Below, in pieces: positions 35,641-48,205 of a stretch of 64,000 nt of DNA. Source of the stretch: Buxus sempervirens (lineage: Eukaryota > Streptophyta > Magnoliopsida > Buxales > Buxaceae); contig OX387188.1 in NCBI GenBank assembly GCA_947561395.2, positions 7,114,150 to 7,178,149 of the forward strand. The letters run 5' to 3'. The notes beneath the pieces are model-generated. The model made no database searches and was not told the DNA's origin. It saw nothing but the letters and a program-made list of their open reading frames with translations. Within the stretch, counting starts at the first letter, position 1; each line of letters opens with the position of its first letter. The position numbers and the translations under genes were made by a program.

Positions 35641-38600
35641 ACTCAAAACTATCAAAACCCAGGAAATAGGTTCAATCTACCTAAATTTGTAGGAAAGTAT
35701 TTTTGCACAATTCTGGAATTCAAAACTAATTCAAAACATATTTTTACAAGTTTGGAAACCAACGAATTACATAATAATTCAATTCTAAAGTCATTTTCCT
35801 TCTGGGAACCAAAACAAAAGCTATTTCAGTATAATGTAACCAAAATCTTTTATAATTTTTATAAAATTATTTGGGCACTGAAAACAACTCATAAACACCA
35901 AAATCTTATTTGTACATGTATTGGATTTGCCCAAAAATCATTTTATAATCAAATCTAGGTTAATTTCCTAAAAATCAGAAAATCTAAGTTGGGCGCTCAA
36001 CCTCTGTGTCAAGCGGCCTATCAATTTAGTTCACTAACAAGCGCTCAGCCCTGCACTCAACAGCATGTCTAACGGACTTTTAAGTATAATGGGCACTTAA
36101 CCAGGCACTCGAGCGGTGTGTCTAGCGCTTGTGTAAATTCGCTAAGTCTTGATTTTTAACAAAATTTCGAATTTTCTATTTCTTTTCTAAAGCTTGTTTT
36201 CATCATTCAAAGATCAATTCTATCTCATAAAAAATCATTCTCTAAACATAATAAACTAATCAAAACAATACTAAAAAAGTCTTCTCATTAAAATCACACT
36301 TTTCATCCAAAACAACTCAAAACCAGAAATATAAACGAGAAGAATAGATATCCTTTATCATTACTCTAAACCTCAATCAAACTCATCAAAAACATCACAA
36401 TTGTACTTTCCAATCATCCAAAATCCAAAGAACATAATATTGGTTGTCTAAACATTAAACCATGCAAGTTTTTGCCAATGAAAGGTTGCTACTTACATCT
36501 TTCGCAACCCAAACCAAACAAAACCTTCAATCAATGAGTTCTCTTCTCTCTAGCAGCAACAAAACCCCACGAAATCCCTCCCTTTGAACAGATCTGAAAC
36601 TCACGAGGATTCCGGGAAAATTTCACATTAGGTTTCTCCACTTCCAGTCATCCAAAGCAAACCAAAAGAATATTTAGTAAGTTCCCAGATAACAATACCA
36701 TATGTCCAAGTCTAATCCTTTTAGAAGTTCCCAAATAATAGAAACTCCTCAAGGAACCCCAAATCTCATGCATGCACACACCCAACTCTCTCTCCAAATA
36801 TCATTTTTAATTAAAACACAATCCCATGCATGGCTGTAAAATCCCGAAATTTTAATTAATAAATTAAAATTTGATTTTAAAATAAATAAATAATAATTAT
36901 TATTGATAGAAATTTCAGAAAAAGGAGAGTGAAGTTATTTAGGAATTTTCAAGAATTAAAAGGGGAAAATTTATTTTTCATGGTAAGTGTTTATTATTTG
37001 CAAATTTATGATATGGTTATAATTGAAATAACATGAGTTAATCATTGATTTAACGTTGGTGGTGTATGAAAATTTGGTGGAATGGCGTGGTAGCAAAACA
37101 TAAGAGTTTAAAACTTGATTGGGTGGCAACTATAAATGCGAGAGGTTAATTTGTTGGTTCAGTTAGTTGCTGGAGGAGGGAGCTGAGAATCAAATCTAGA
37201 AGCATCTAGAGCTAGGGTTTTGGTGAGAGAAATCTAATTGAGCAATGAAGAAGGAGCAGGTAAATTGATTGCTGATCTAATCTAAGAAGAGGAAGAAGTT
37301 CAGCAGAATTTCACTTGGCTGGATTTGGTGAAAGTTTAAGGAAATTGCTCACATAAGATCTAAATCAAGTACGTATGGTTAGGAATCCAGATTCTAATTT
37401 AATTGAAGTGAATCCAGAGAATTTAATCAGTATAGCTCAGATCTGGACGAAATTCTTTGTGAAATCAGATTTTTGAGTGGTGAAATTTGTCGAGAAAGGA
37501 GAACTTTGGAGTTTTGAGTTTGTAGGGGAATGGATTGAGTGAATCTTAGGTAAGTAGCACCTTTCTAAACTAGTTTTACGCTGGAATTTTCGGATTTGAA
37601 GCAAGTGACTTGAGATCGAATGATTAAACTCAGGTTTTAGTAGTTTTATTTATTTATTTGAAGAGAGATCTAGATCTTATGTTAAATTGTAGTTGGTTTA
37701 ATTAGAAAGCTTCTATTAATGATTTAGAAGATGTTTAGATGATTTTAAAGTGATTAAATTAGGTTTTGGTAGTTCAATTTTCGAAAACCCAGAAATTTCA
37801 CAATTCTGTTCGCGACATGAAATTTTGGCTTAGCGCCTACAATTGAGCTCGAGTGCGATTGTAGGCGTCTAGCCTGTGTTATTTTAAAAATCTCAGAACC
37901 TGAAAGTTGTGAAATATAGTTAGGCCAAGCACCTACAAGGATGCTCGAGCGCTATGCAAGTTGTTCATTTTCCAGATTTGAATCTCTTCAACGCTTGCAA
38001 GGATGCTCAAGCGCCATGTCAAGCGCCCAACACAGAAAACCCTACTTTTGAGAAATTTGAGGTGATTTCAACTATGGATTGGTATTTAATCAAATCCAAC
38101 TTATGTACAAATAAGATTTAGGTATTTAGAAAGTGTTTGCATATGAATTATCTCAAAATTCAATTTAATAAAGGGTTTGGGCACATTCTACTAAACTAGG
38201 TATTTGAGAGACTTTTGGTTCCAAATCATTATAGGATAAGTTTATTTTGATTCCTCCACTTTGTAGACACACCAAAATTGCACGATTTTTATAAACCTTG
38301 AAGGAGAGAAATATTTTATTGGAATTTTCAATTCTTAGCATTGGGTTTGAGATCCTTAACCCATTTGAATCAAAAACCATAAAGGAAAAGGCCCAAATTC
38401 AATCTTTTGCGCAAAGTCAAACAATTTCCGGTTGAATTTTGTAGACCTTTGACCCTAAAAAATGAAATATTTTTTAAGACAAGATTTCAAGATAATTTTT
38501 CCCAGTAATTAGGTTTTTAGCAATGTTATTGCATAAATGATTTTTTTGAGCCTTTAAATCTTGACAAATACTTTGGTATTAACAAGTTGAATCTTTTTAC

Positions 38601-38714
38601 CGGACCTGAAAAACTGGAATTTAGCCTTGAACTGGAAAGTTGACTTTTTATTCACTTGGAATTTGGGTCTGGAACTATTTTTAATGGATTCAAATTGGGG
38701 GGGGGGGGGGGTGT

Positions 38715-41164
38715 TGTGAGACATGAAAAAATCACCGAGATGATTCCCTCTGTCATCACACGGGCTCAACGAAAATGGGAGAGCCGCCACCATTCAATTT
38801 TTGGGTGTGAATGGACACCAAAAATCATCAAAATAAGCAAAAGGGACAAATACTAGAGTAAAAATAACTCTACTTGAAAATAAAATCCAGATATGGGTAA
38901 AGGGATTAGATTATGAACGGGGGAAGGTGTTAGGCACCCCCATTCACCCACACAAGGTGGTTGCCAAGTGTTGTTTATGCTAAAAAATGAGAAAGCTTGC
39001 TAAAATAATCAAAAACCTTGAAAAAGGATTAAACAAATGTCTGATACCTTCACATGAGAAATCCAAATGAATTCCAGATCTTCTTTTATGTCAATATCAC
39101 TTCTGGAATATCACCAATAGATGGAAATCAAAGCAAAAATTGCACAAAACCAAGTTGAGTCAAATCCGGAAAATTCGGTAAAAGATAGAGTCATTTGTCT
39201 TGAAATCATTCAAATCTAGTTTAAATTGAATCAAAGAAAATCCATTTGAAAGATTATGATAAATAGAAGACTCATGCAAATTTTCAATCAATTCCGGTTA
39301 AAATCCTAGGAGTTATTCTCCTTTGAAATCTGCTGCTGGAGATAGTTAAAAGTGACAAGTGGGCAACTTTGGAAATTCATTTAGCAAAATTGGCTCCATA
39401 TAAATCCATGAAATTTGGTGCGGATGAAGTATGTATGGTCATCTTTCAGATGAAACTAGCCTCATACAAAAATTCATCCGGATGTGCCGTGGGTGACCTC
39501 ACGAACAGGCCACGAGGATCACAGATTAACCCAGAAAAGTGCTGTTGAACAGTTCTGAGTAAATCTGTTACCCACGACACAAATGGAGTCAAAAAATTAT
39601 GAAACCAACTGGATTTAAAATTAAACTTCCAAAGGAAAGCACAGGAACAAAAATCACTCAAATCGGACTTAAACGAACACATGGCGCTCAGTAGAAGTGA
39701 CAGGTTCCGCAATCTGGCCTGAACTGACCTATCATCTTCGGTGTCAAAAATCCACTTCATAAAAATTGATGAAATTTTGTAGGCATAAACTAGATAGACT
39801 CACCTTTCCCATGGCTCTAAAATCACTCCAAAATTCATCCGGACGATGAAGTTACGAGTGTCCGAAGTTGGGGTACAGCTGCTGTCCCGTTTTGCCACTT
39901 TTAAGTAAAATCAATTCAAAACAGTGATTGGGTGTGTGTAATCCGTGCAATATGAATCAAAACCACTTTGAAGAACCTCTAGGAAGAAAGAGGGTACAAG
40001 TTTGGCTCACCATTCTCTCCGATTGGAAAGAATATGCCAAAAACCCCAAAAGTGAGCAAAAATGCCCAAAACCGAGAGGTTAGACCTAGAGGTCTTCAAT
40101 ACTCAAAAGAACTTGCTTGAAATCATTTTGAAAATCATTAAGATACATCTCAGAATTGCTTGGGGCTATTTATTCCAGATTTATCACAATGAATGCAATA
40201 GATCCAAAATACAAGCCAAATCCGACAAAACAAGTGCAATATGTGTGTATGCGTAAAATCATATCTTCAACAACGTAACAACATATAGCATGCATTCATA
40301 TCAATCAAATGGGGTTCTAAAACAACCTAGGGTTCTGTTCCATTCTCGTTTCCCTTAGTTCTCTCTCCCTATTTAACGGTTCTTCGAGATAATCTTGGGG
40401 TACTTTGAATATGAAACGGTTTTCATAGAATCAAAAGGCTTTTCAAAAGGTTTTAACACTAAGGATCAATCTTTAGTCTCGTTTCCCCTAGATCCCGCCT
40501 TCACGTTTTACTGTTAGGGGGAGTCTTGAGGTACTTTGAGTAGAGGAAGGGTTTGCATACACACAGAATAGGCCTTATTCTACAGAAAGGTAGAAGAAAA
40601 GAACTAAACCTAGAATGTAAGACAGAAAAATAAAGAAGGTTTTAGGCTTACCTGGGTTCTGGAAGCAGTGCGGCAGCGGTTCCCTTTTTCACTCGGAGCT
40701 CTTCAATCTCCAACTTATTGGCCATTTGCTTGAGGATGAGCCTCCTATTTATAGGCAAAGGCTAGGGTTAGGGTTTGCATGATGGTAGACACAAAATGAT
40801 GTCTAGAGTCCACCAACCTTAACCCTAAGGCTATTTCTGAGATTTCCACTCCTTTAATGAAGGATATGATGGTAAAAAGTGAAAACTCTCGGAAAACCCT
40901 AATTTTGAGCAAAAAGATTGTATCCGACATATCAGGTCGGATACAAGGGCACATATACGTATCCGACATATGTCGTCAGATACATTAATGCCTGCTTGTA
41001 TCCGACAACTTCTGTTGGATATGAAAGGATATGCTTGTATCCGACCTGAGTTGTCGGATACAAGAAAAAATGCTTATTTTTCAAATTTTGTGCTGGTTTT
41101 AAAGGAAAGAATGATTTTTGCCAATTGTTCATTATTTTTCCAGTGCAATTTTGGGGTGTCTACA
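38715..41164 (-). mobile_element. Solo LTR, Tat type, TSD GGTGT
   Basis: On the minus strand it starts TGTAGACACCCCAAAATTGC at 41,164 and ends CATGTCTCACA at 38,715 (2,450 bp). It is flanked by GGTGT at 38,710-38,714 and 41,165-41,169. It is a relative of the LTR it sits in, in opposite orientation. It has a TATA box on the minus strand (40,746-40,753), an upstream array of perfect TATCCGAC hairpins (40,918-41,064) and a primer-site-like TGGCGGCTCTC near its end. Confidence 0.85.
40918..41064. repeat. Array of TATCCGAC hairpins (LTR U3)
   Basis: Four units of a short inverted repeat. The first is TTGTATCCGAC, 7-nt loop, GTCGGATACAA (40,918-40,946; 11-bp perfect stem). The last is CTTGTATCCGAC, 7-nt loop, GTCGGATACAAG (41,034-41,064; 12-bp perfect stem). 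The middle two are partly eroded. They lie upstream of the LTR TATA box, so enhancer-like protein binding is possible. Confidence 0.8.
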
Positions 41165-41172
41165 GGTGTTTG

Positions 41173-41254
41173 CTTATTTACATGTAATATCTTAAGTAAA
41201 TGCAGATTAAAAAATACGAGGACATTTACTTAAATGATATTACATGTAAATAAG
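41173..41254. repeat. Near-perfect 30-bp palindrome in LTR
   Basis: CTTATTTACATGTAATAT... (41,173-41,202) is the reverse complement of 41,223-41,254 except for a 2-nt bulge, with a 20-nt loop. A decayed copy is at 59,060-59,138 with the same upstream context, so it belongs to this LTR family and is not a separate insertion. Confidence 0.75.
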
Positions 41255-41299
41255 TAGTGCCATGTAAGGGTCAGTGCTATGTAAAAGCTGTGCAGAGAG

Positions 41300-41515
41300 T
41301 CATTTTTGCCCTGAACCAAAATTAAAGTTCGGATAAAAGCATTTTTCTTTGTATCCAAAATTATAGTTCAGATAAAAGCATTTTTCTTTGGATACAAGCC
41401 TTTTTCTTTGTATCCGAAATTATATTTCGGATAAAAGCATTTTTCTTTGTATCCGAAATTATATTTCGGATACAAGCCTTTTTCTTTGTATCCGACCTGA
41501 GTTGTCGGATACAAG
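41300..41515. repeat. Array of TATCCGA(A/C) hairpins (LTR U3)
   Basis: Four or five units alternate with an AAGCATTTTTCTTT-like spacer. TATCCGAAAT, 3-nt loop, ATTTCGGATA (41,411-41,433) occurs twice. The final unit is TTGTATCCGAC, loop, GTCGGATACAA (41,486-41,514). The loop and stem sequences differ from the nested relative while pairing is kept. Confidence 0.75.
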
Positions 41516-43108
41516 TGTTTTGCTCCAAATTGGAAAATCCTGAGAGTTTTCACGTTTTTACTATTTTACCTCTGTTTGAGAAGTGGGGATTCCCAAATCT
41601 AACCTTCGAAATTAACCATATTATTCAAAGTCCATACTTAATTTAGGGTTAAGTTGGAGGGTTCTAGACACATTTTTGTGTCTACCATTAGGGCTCAATT
41701 CCCTTGAGTTTGCCCTAATTCTTGTCTATAAATAGAGGGCCTCCCCTCAAGCAAAATGCCAGAAAGTGGAGATTGAAGAGCTCCAAGTGAAAAAGGGAAC
41801 CCCTTCCTCTCTGCTTTTAGACATCCAGGTAAACCTTTAACCCTTTTCTTTTCTAGTTTTAATTTCTAGGATTATTCTGTCTTCTACTTTCTTCTGTAGA
41901 ATAAGGCCTATGTGTGTGGTTGTTACCCAAACCTACTTCCAAGTACCTCAAGACTACTCTCTAGCTGTAGGGCAGACCCCCATATGTTATAATCTTAGAA
42001 ATGTGTGGTCTTAATATTTTGTTTAGGTTGTATGATTGATTATTGATGAAATATGGAAGAATACCATGGATCTACGCTGTTCACAGCATTAGATCTCATT
42101 TTCCTCATATATTTTGATTTTTCACATTGTTTTCTCCCTTTTTTTTTATGTTTTTTGATGTTTTTTAGTCATTTGGGCTAAGATCTTGGATCCGCCATTG
42201 TCCATATGGTAGATTTGGGATCAGAAGCCTTCCAATAATCTCTAGGGTTTCATGAGGTGGTTTTGGAGTCATTTTTGGTTTTTGAGAGAAGATCCTACGG
42301 TCTAAGCTCTCCCCTTTTGATGTTTTTTCATCAACGTAGGTATATTTGGTTTATATTTTTTATTTAATAAGAAATATGGGCTAGATCTATGTCCTGGATT
42401 GTTCAGATTCAGTTCTGCAATATTTTGTAAAAATAATAATTTTTTTTATTCCTAGATTTCAAAGATTTTATTTAAAGCCAGTTTTTTTGAAGTTTTTATT
42501 TTAGATTTGTTTTCTTTTGATTTCAGTCAGTCATGAAGCCCAAGAAATGACTTTTGTTTTCATAAGAAGGATCCAGAATTAATTGGATCATTCACATGGA
42601 AAAAAGCCATACATTCCTTGTTTCCTTTTACTTTTGTTTTGATTTTTATTAGCAAGCATTTTTATAGTATGAACAACACTAGGCAACCACCTTGTGTGGA
42701 TGAATAGGGATGTCTAACACCTTCCCCTATTTATAATCTAATCCCCTTACCCATCTATGGATTTTTATTTTAAAATAGAGTTATTTTTACTCTAGTTTTG
42801 CCTTTTTTATTTTATTTGATGATTTTGGTGTCCATTCACACCTAAAATTGAATGGTGGCGATTCCTCCCTTTTATGAATTCCGTGTGATGATAGGAAGTC
42901 ACTAGATTGATTTTCCATGTCTCACACACTTGGAACATCTTTCTGAGACCTTTCCTAAGGTGTTTCCAAATGCCAATTATAAATATGAGCTTATACCAAA
43001 TATTTAGCCACCTATTCTACCAAATTGGCTTATTTTATGGTTAAAAGTGGATTTTATGATTTCACACAAACTTATAATGATTCTAAAGATTTTTACTGAT
43101 GTGATCCT

Positions 43109-46100
43109 TGTAAGCACCTTATTTTTGCACCCCTGGAATTGCTGAAAATGAAAACCCTAGCAGAAAGTCAAACCCCAAGGGGACAAAAAGTTGACTTTTT
43201 GATTAAGTGATATTTGGCCACCTTGCTTTATATCATTGGATAGAGAATCTCGACACGATTCCAATGCAACTGAGTTTGCAGGAATCGGAGTCCGGATAAA
43301 GGTTCGGCGGGCAGTCAAACTTAAGGGAGAGCCGAAAGTTGACTTTTCCTCGAATTCCGTGCCAAGTGCTTAGCCACATATCATTGGATAGAGAATCTCG
43401 ACACGGTTCCAACGCAACTGAGTTTGCGGGAATCGGGGTCCGGATGAAGGTTCTGCGGGCGGTCAAACTTACGCGGAGCCAAAAGTTGACTTTCTGCTAA
43501 AATCCGATCCGGAGGCCTACCCCTAGGTCATGGGATGGAGGGCTCCGATACGATTCTAATGAAACTAAGTTTGCCCAGATCGGAGCCCGGATGAAGAAAA
43601 TATGAGCTGGCGAAGTTCCCGAGCAGCAAAACCGGCGAACTGCGCACGTGGCAAAAAGCTGCACACGTGGTGAGTTGCGCAGAAAAATATCTCGGGGATC
43701 AAATCCATAAATATCCAAACATTCAAAATATCCCAGGGACCAATCTGAAAGTATTTGAAAATATCTGAATAAAATAATATTAAACCTAAATATCCCAGGG
43801 ACCATATCCTAATTTTCAGATTTTAAAAACAAACGAGCGGCGGCATTTATTATTTTGAAATGATTCGGTCGCTCGCGCGAACGTGGCAGGGGGTATGCGC
43901 TCACCTTGAGCTAGGCGCCAAGGTGAGCGGCACCCCATTTCCCTTGCCTATATAAGCCGCGCAGGGTTTCATTTCCGGGGGTTGGAAAATTTTGGTGAGG
44001 TTGGCTGATTTCGGGTTTGGAGAAGTTTTGGTGGGAGAGTTCCGGTTGGGCATTTTCTGGGTTCGGGATTTTGAAGAAAAGACCAGACACACTCCTTCCC
44101 TCCCTTCCTCTTCCTCCTCATCAAACCCGAAGAGGATTTTGTTGTTGGTGCTCCGGCAGCTGCTCGTTGGCTCCAAGGAACCCTCCGGCCTACTCTACAG
44201 AGACCTAGAACCAAGGTGAGCTCTCCGTTTTCTTTTGTTAAATGTATACAAATCAAGCTTCCCGTTCATCTGTAATATCTGGTTTGTCATTGCTTGCCTG
44301 ATTCGAAGGGGGAGCCTGTTCCCCCATGAATTCTTCATCTCGTGTACCCCATTATAAACCCCCTTGTCCCTTCACTGTTAATTTGTGGATGTGTGATTTT
44401 GTGGTTCGGTTTGCGATATGTTAGATTAGGTTAATTTCAATACAAGTTTAAGTGCCTTCTGGGGAGTGGTCGAAGCCCGGGGAAGTGTTCTGTGCATGAT
44501 ATTCGTGAAATATTTCGAATGCATGGTTGCATTGTAAGTTTTCTGGGTTTTAAAAAAACTTGAAATAAAATGTAGTTAGATTAAATCCAAAATTAGTTGG
44601 GAGGTGTTCTGAGCATGTTAGGAGGCTAGTGGAACAGTTACAGACCGAAAAAAATCGGCCAGAGAGGGAGATCTCAAAAAAACAGAGAGTTGAAAATTGC
44701 AGGGACCTGCCGCCCATCTGGCGCCCACCTGGCGCTCACCTAGGAGGTGGGCGCCCCTTTCATGTCACTTCCCGCCGAGCTGGCGCCCACCTGGCGCTCA
44801 GCTCGCGCCCACCAAAAAACAGGCGAAATTCTGGCGCCCATCTCGCGCTCACCTCCCGCCCAGCTCGCGCTCACCTGGTATCGGGTGAGCGCCAGGTAAA
44901 AATTTCGCCCGGATTCTGGCGCCCATCTGGCGCCCACCTGGCGCTCACCTCAGGAGGTGAGCGCCAGGTCCAAAACAGGCCGAATTGCTATTTTTTTTTG
45001 AAAATTCCAAAAATACCCTTTACCATACCGCGGGGGGCTTCGCCCCGCACCCCCACCCCTTTGTTCGCTACGCATCCAACTCGTACCTTGGTACGGGGAG
45101 GTACCCCACCCCGTGGGCTCCACTTCGCTTCGCCCACAGGGCCCCCGGGTACCTCCCCTTGGACCCAGCACAATGAGCCAATTTTTTCTTGATAGGGTGT
45201 CAATTTTGTGTATTTTCTTATGTGATTATTGCTGAATGTGGGTTTTATTTCCAAACCGAACCGGATGAACCAATAGGGTTCCCGGGTCACCCCGAAACCC
45301 AACATGGGCCATGGACCAACCCGGTCCAAATTGATTTCCGGTGGGCCTTCCAACGGGGCCCACCAAGCCCGACCAACCCATTCATGCTTAAATAAGATAA
45401 TAAAAGATTTGAGTGGGCCAGACCACTTGAGGCCCACCCAAGCCCTAATTGGGCCATGCATGATTAAAGTAAGATATGGTTTGGCCGAGACCACGGGTAG
45501 GGCCTATCGGGCCCACTAAGCCCATGAACCCGACCAACTTAGGGTTTCCAAACCCTAATTCAGGAAACCTTGGGCTTTCAAGCCCAAGCCCAGGTAAAGG
45601 GCCCCAAGCCCAATGCTTGGCCCATTTTGACACAGATAAGAAAGATAAAATCAAAATCACTTGGCAACCAATTGTGGGGCCCACTCAAGGGCCCACAAAG
45701 CAATCACGGCCCACTTTTGGCATGAAATCCACTTAACTAATCCAACTTGAACTCTAAAATAAAATCAATTCAAAGTAAGCCAAAATCCAAAGGGCCACGC
45801 TTGGCCCACCAAGGAACATGCGGGCCACATTTGGCCCACTAAGGGATACCGTGGGCCTTCCAACGGGGCCCACCCCACCAGGCCCAGATCATCTTAATTA
45901 AAAAGATAAAATCAAGTAAAGGGACCCACACCACTTTGGCGGTCCCGCCAGACTTAATCAAAATTGCATGCTGGAATAGGAATCGGGTGAGTGAGAGACC
46001 AAAGTTGACTCAAACCAGGGAAACCTATGGGACCCGTCACTTGACGGGGTGGACTGGGGTGTCTACGGACTTCCCCAGACCGCAACCGAGCCCCTACTTA

Positions 46101-46255
46101 GAATCTCCAAGCCGCAGACCAAAAGTCTTAGAAGAAGAACTTAGGCACCCAGGTGTCTGCCTGCACCCCATCAGGCAGTGGCGACTCCAAACAAAACCCG
46201 AGGCACTCATCGTTACGCGTGCGCCTCGTCGTGCGACCGAAATCGGGTGCGCACA
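43109..46255 (+). mobile_element. Solo LTR, Tat type, TSD ATCCT, GC-rich
   Basis: Starts TGTAAGCACCTTATTTTTGC and ends AAATCGGGTGCGCACA. It is flanked by ATCCT at 43,104-43,108 and 46,256-46,260. Length 3,147 bp. TATA box TATATAAG (43,949-43,956). It contains a dense GCGC array (44,700-44,970), a GGGCCC/GGCCCA-rich stretch (45,300-45,930), a CTGCCTG-CAGGCAG hairpin and a primer-site-like TGGCGACTCC about 70 bases before its end. It is the same family as the LTR at 55,282-57,819. There is no true coding region; the long open frames here are GC-rich artefacts. Confidence 0.85.
44700..44970 (+). repeat. GGCGCCCACCTGGCGCTCAC-type array
   Basis: About a dozen imperfect repeats of GGCGCYCACCTGGCGCTCA-like sequence, alternating CTGGCGCCCA and CTCGCGCTCA. 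GCGC patches of the same style occur in the chromovirus-type LTRs of this window. Confidence 0.75.
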
Positions 46256-47818
46256 ATCCTCATACTTATTCATGTTTTAAGTATATAACCCTTGAGAATA
46301 ACATTCTGGTGAGATTTAAGAAAATAGTGATTTTGGTCTCCATTTTGTATTGCTTTGGTTCGATTTAGTTTTGATTAGAAAACTTGAATTGTTTTCAACT
46401 ATTATGAACTATTTCCGGAGATTTGAGATTTATATGATATCTAAGATGGAATTTGATTTCTGGTTTTGTTTTTCCTCCATGTACTTGGAGAGATGGATTG
46501 AGATGCCCATGTACTTGGGTAGATGCTGTACCTCTGGGTACTCGGGGGTGCCCCATGTACTTGGGATGTTGATACCTTTGTGTACTCAGAGATGCTCCGT
46601 GTACTCGGATGAGATGATTGAAATTGAGATGAGTTGTGCTTGCTAGACATCATACTTGGTTCTGTGTTTTTAGAGTCTAGTGGACATAGCTCGATATGGG
46701 TCCATTTAGGAGTTAGATAGTGGAATGGATTGCACTTTGCTAGTTGTAATTCTTTGTTCACACACGCGTTTCCATCGTGTACTTGATAAGGTCTTCTCTA
46801 TACTGGTGGGCTGCGTGTAAAACCCCGAATTTTCAGTAAATAAATAAATAAAAATTTAATATGAATATTTGGAGTGTCAAGGAATTTGTCAATATAAATT
46901 GGGGATTTAATATAAAGGAATGATTTGGGGTACTTATAATTCGTTCGGGATGTATAACGGACTAATAATGACAAAGAGAATAAACTTGGAAATTTCGGAA
47001 GAAATTGAATGGGTAGATGTGAAAATATTAAGAGAAGGGTATTTTGGTCAATTCACATTAATTATCGGTAAATAATTAAATACATTAATTAAAATTGTTA
47101 TTAGACTTGAGAAATAATAATAGATTTAAGTTGGGGTTTAGATTGTTTATTAACAATGATATTTAAAGCTTAGTAATTGGAATAATGGCATATTGGTAAT
47201 TATGTTTGATTTGAAGCCTGAAGTCTAGGAGATGAGAATATTATTAAAGGATATTAATTATAATTATAGACGATCACACGGATAGAGAAGATCCAAAGTT
47301 TGGCGCAGATCTGACCGATGGATGTTGAGATATCGAGGTGAGGGTGGATTAAAGGTCCTTATTAAATTTGATTGGTGGATAAGTAACGAACCTGACAGTA
47401 GTGCGATACGTGGGATCAGAGGAGAATAAAATAGGGTTTTTATATTTATTTGGGGTTGTTCGTAAGTGTAACGCCCCGGATCCGTGTTGTTCAATAAAGA
47501 TATAACACGTCTCACGGAGGTTAGGCAAGGATCGATAATTAAATATGATCGCTGGATAATCATCTAACTATAACCTGTCAGGGTGCACAATTTGATTCAT
47601 CCAAGAAATGTAACGTTTAGACTTAACTAGAAACATATGGTTCAACCCCCAAATAGATTTTAATACACCTCAATTATTCAAAGTACTCAAATTCGGAACA
47701 AGATAACCTACAAGTCTAAGGAAGGTAATAGTAATCTTCCTCCCTATAAGCCTCAGCAGGATCTACCCCAGTAGTCGCCTCACCACGAGTATCTGAAAAT
47801 CACAACAAAACAACATAG

Positions 47819-47836
47819 TGAGATACGAATATCTCA
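47819..47836 (-). promoter_or_regulatory. LTR hairpin TGAGATA-TTCG-TATCTCA
   Basis: Minus-strand 7-bp perfect stem with a TTCG loop. The CAG acceptor-like site follows 26 nt downstream. It is conserved in position in five other LTRs of the window. Confidence 0.7.
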
Positions 47837-48054
47837 GCGAGTAGCACATGCATGCAGAAATAGTTAATCACAGTTCAAAGCTATGCATCGATAAACGTTC
47901 CGTACGATTAAACAACTCATATCAGAATCAAGTTCAAACCAAAACCCATCTCATAGGTCAAATCACATCTCAGTTAAGTACGACAACACATCGATCGGTC
48001 AATGTCATGACTATCGTTTAGTTGATAAATTAAACATGCCAAGTAGACACTCCA

Positions 48055-48205
48055 CACCTCCATGTACACAGTTCCGGCCTACTCAGGGTTTCGGAAACTC
48101 TGAAATGACGGCCTACTCAGGGTTTCTTCATCCAATGCAGGCCTACTCCCCGGGTTTCTGCATTGACAACCAGGCCTACTCAGGGTTTCTGGCTGCTCTA
48201 CACCG
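48055..48205 (-). repeat. GGCCTACTCAGGGTTTC array
   Basis: Four imperfect units (GGCCTACTC-AGGGTTTC) spaced about 40 bp apart on the plus strand as written. The same array appears in the opposite orientation at 58,030-58,150 in the related LTR. Confidence 0.75.

Larger units (their letters stand above)
38262..42926 (+). mobile_element. Solo LTR, Tat type, TSD CACTT
   Basis: Starts TGTAGACACACCAAAATTGC and ends CCATGTCTCACA. It is flanked by CACTT at 38,257-38,261 and 42,927-42,931. Its own length is about 2.2 kb without the nested solo LTR at 38,715-41,164. It has a TATA box (TATAAATA, 41,727-41,734), an upstream hairpin array (41,300-41,515) and, about 70 bases before its end, a primer-site-like TGGCGATTCC. 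The family match is to Tat-like Ty3/gypsy LTRs, from the TGTAGACACCCC start and primer-site sequence. Confidence 0.8.

Noticed and set aside
45020-45180. GC-rich hairpins (GGGGGGCTTCGCCCCGC and neighbours) as an rRNA, plastid or RNA gene
   Set aside because: They lie within a solo LTR defined by its ATCCT target repeat and do not match any structural RNA I know.
44629-45192. 187-codon open frame rich in Pro, Arg, Ala
   Set aside because: It lies inside a solo LTR and is produced by the GC-rich GGCGCCCACC array. Several overlapping frames are open on both strands, and there is no domain.
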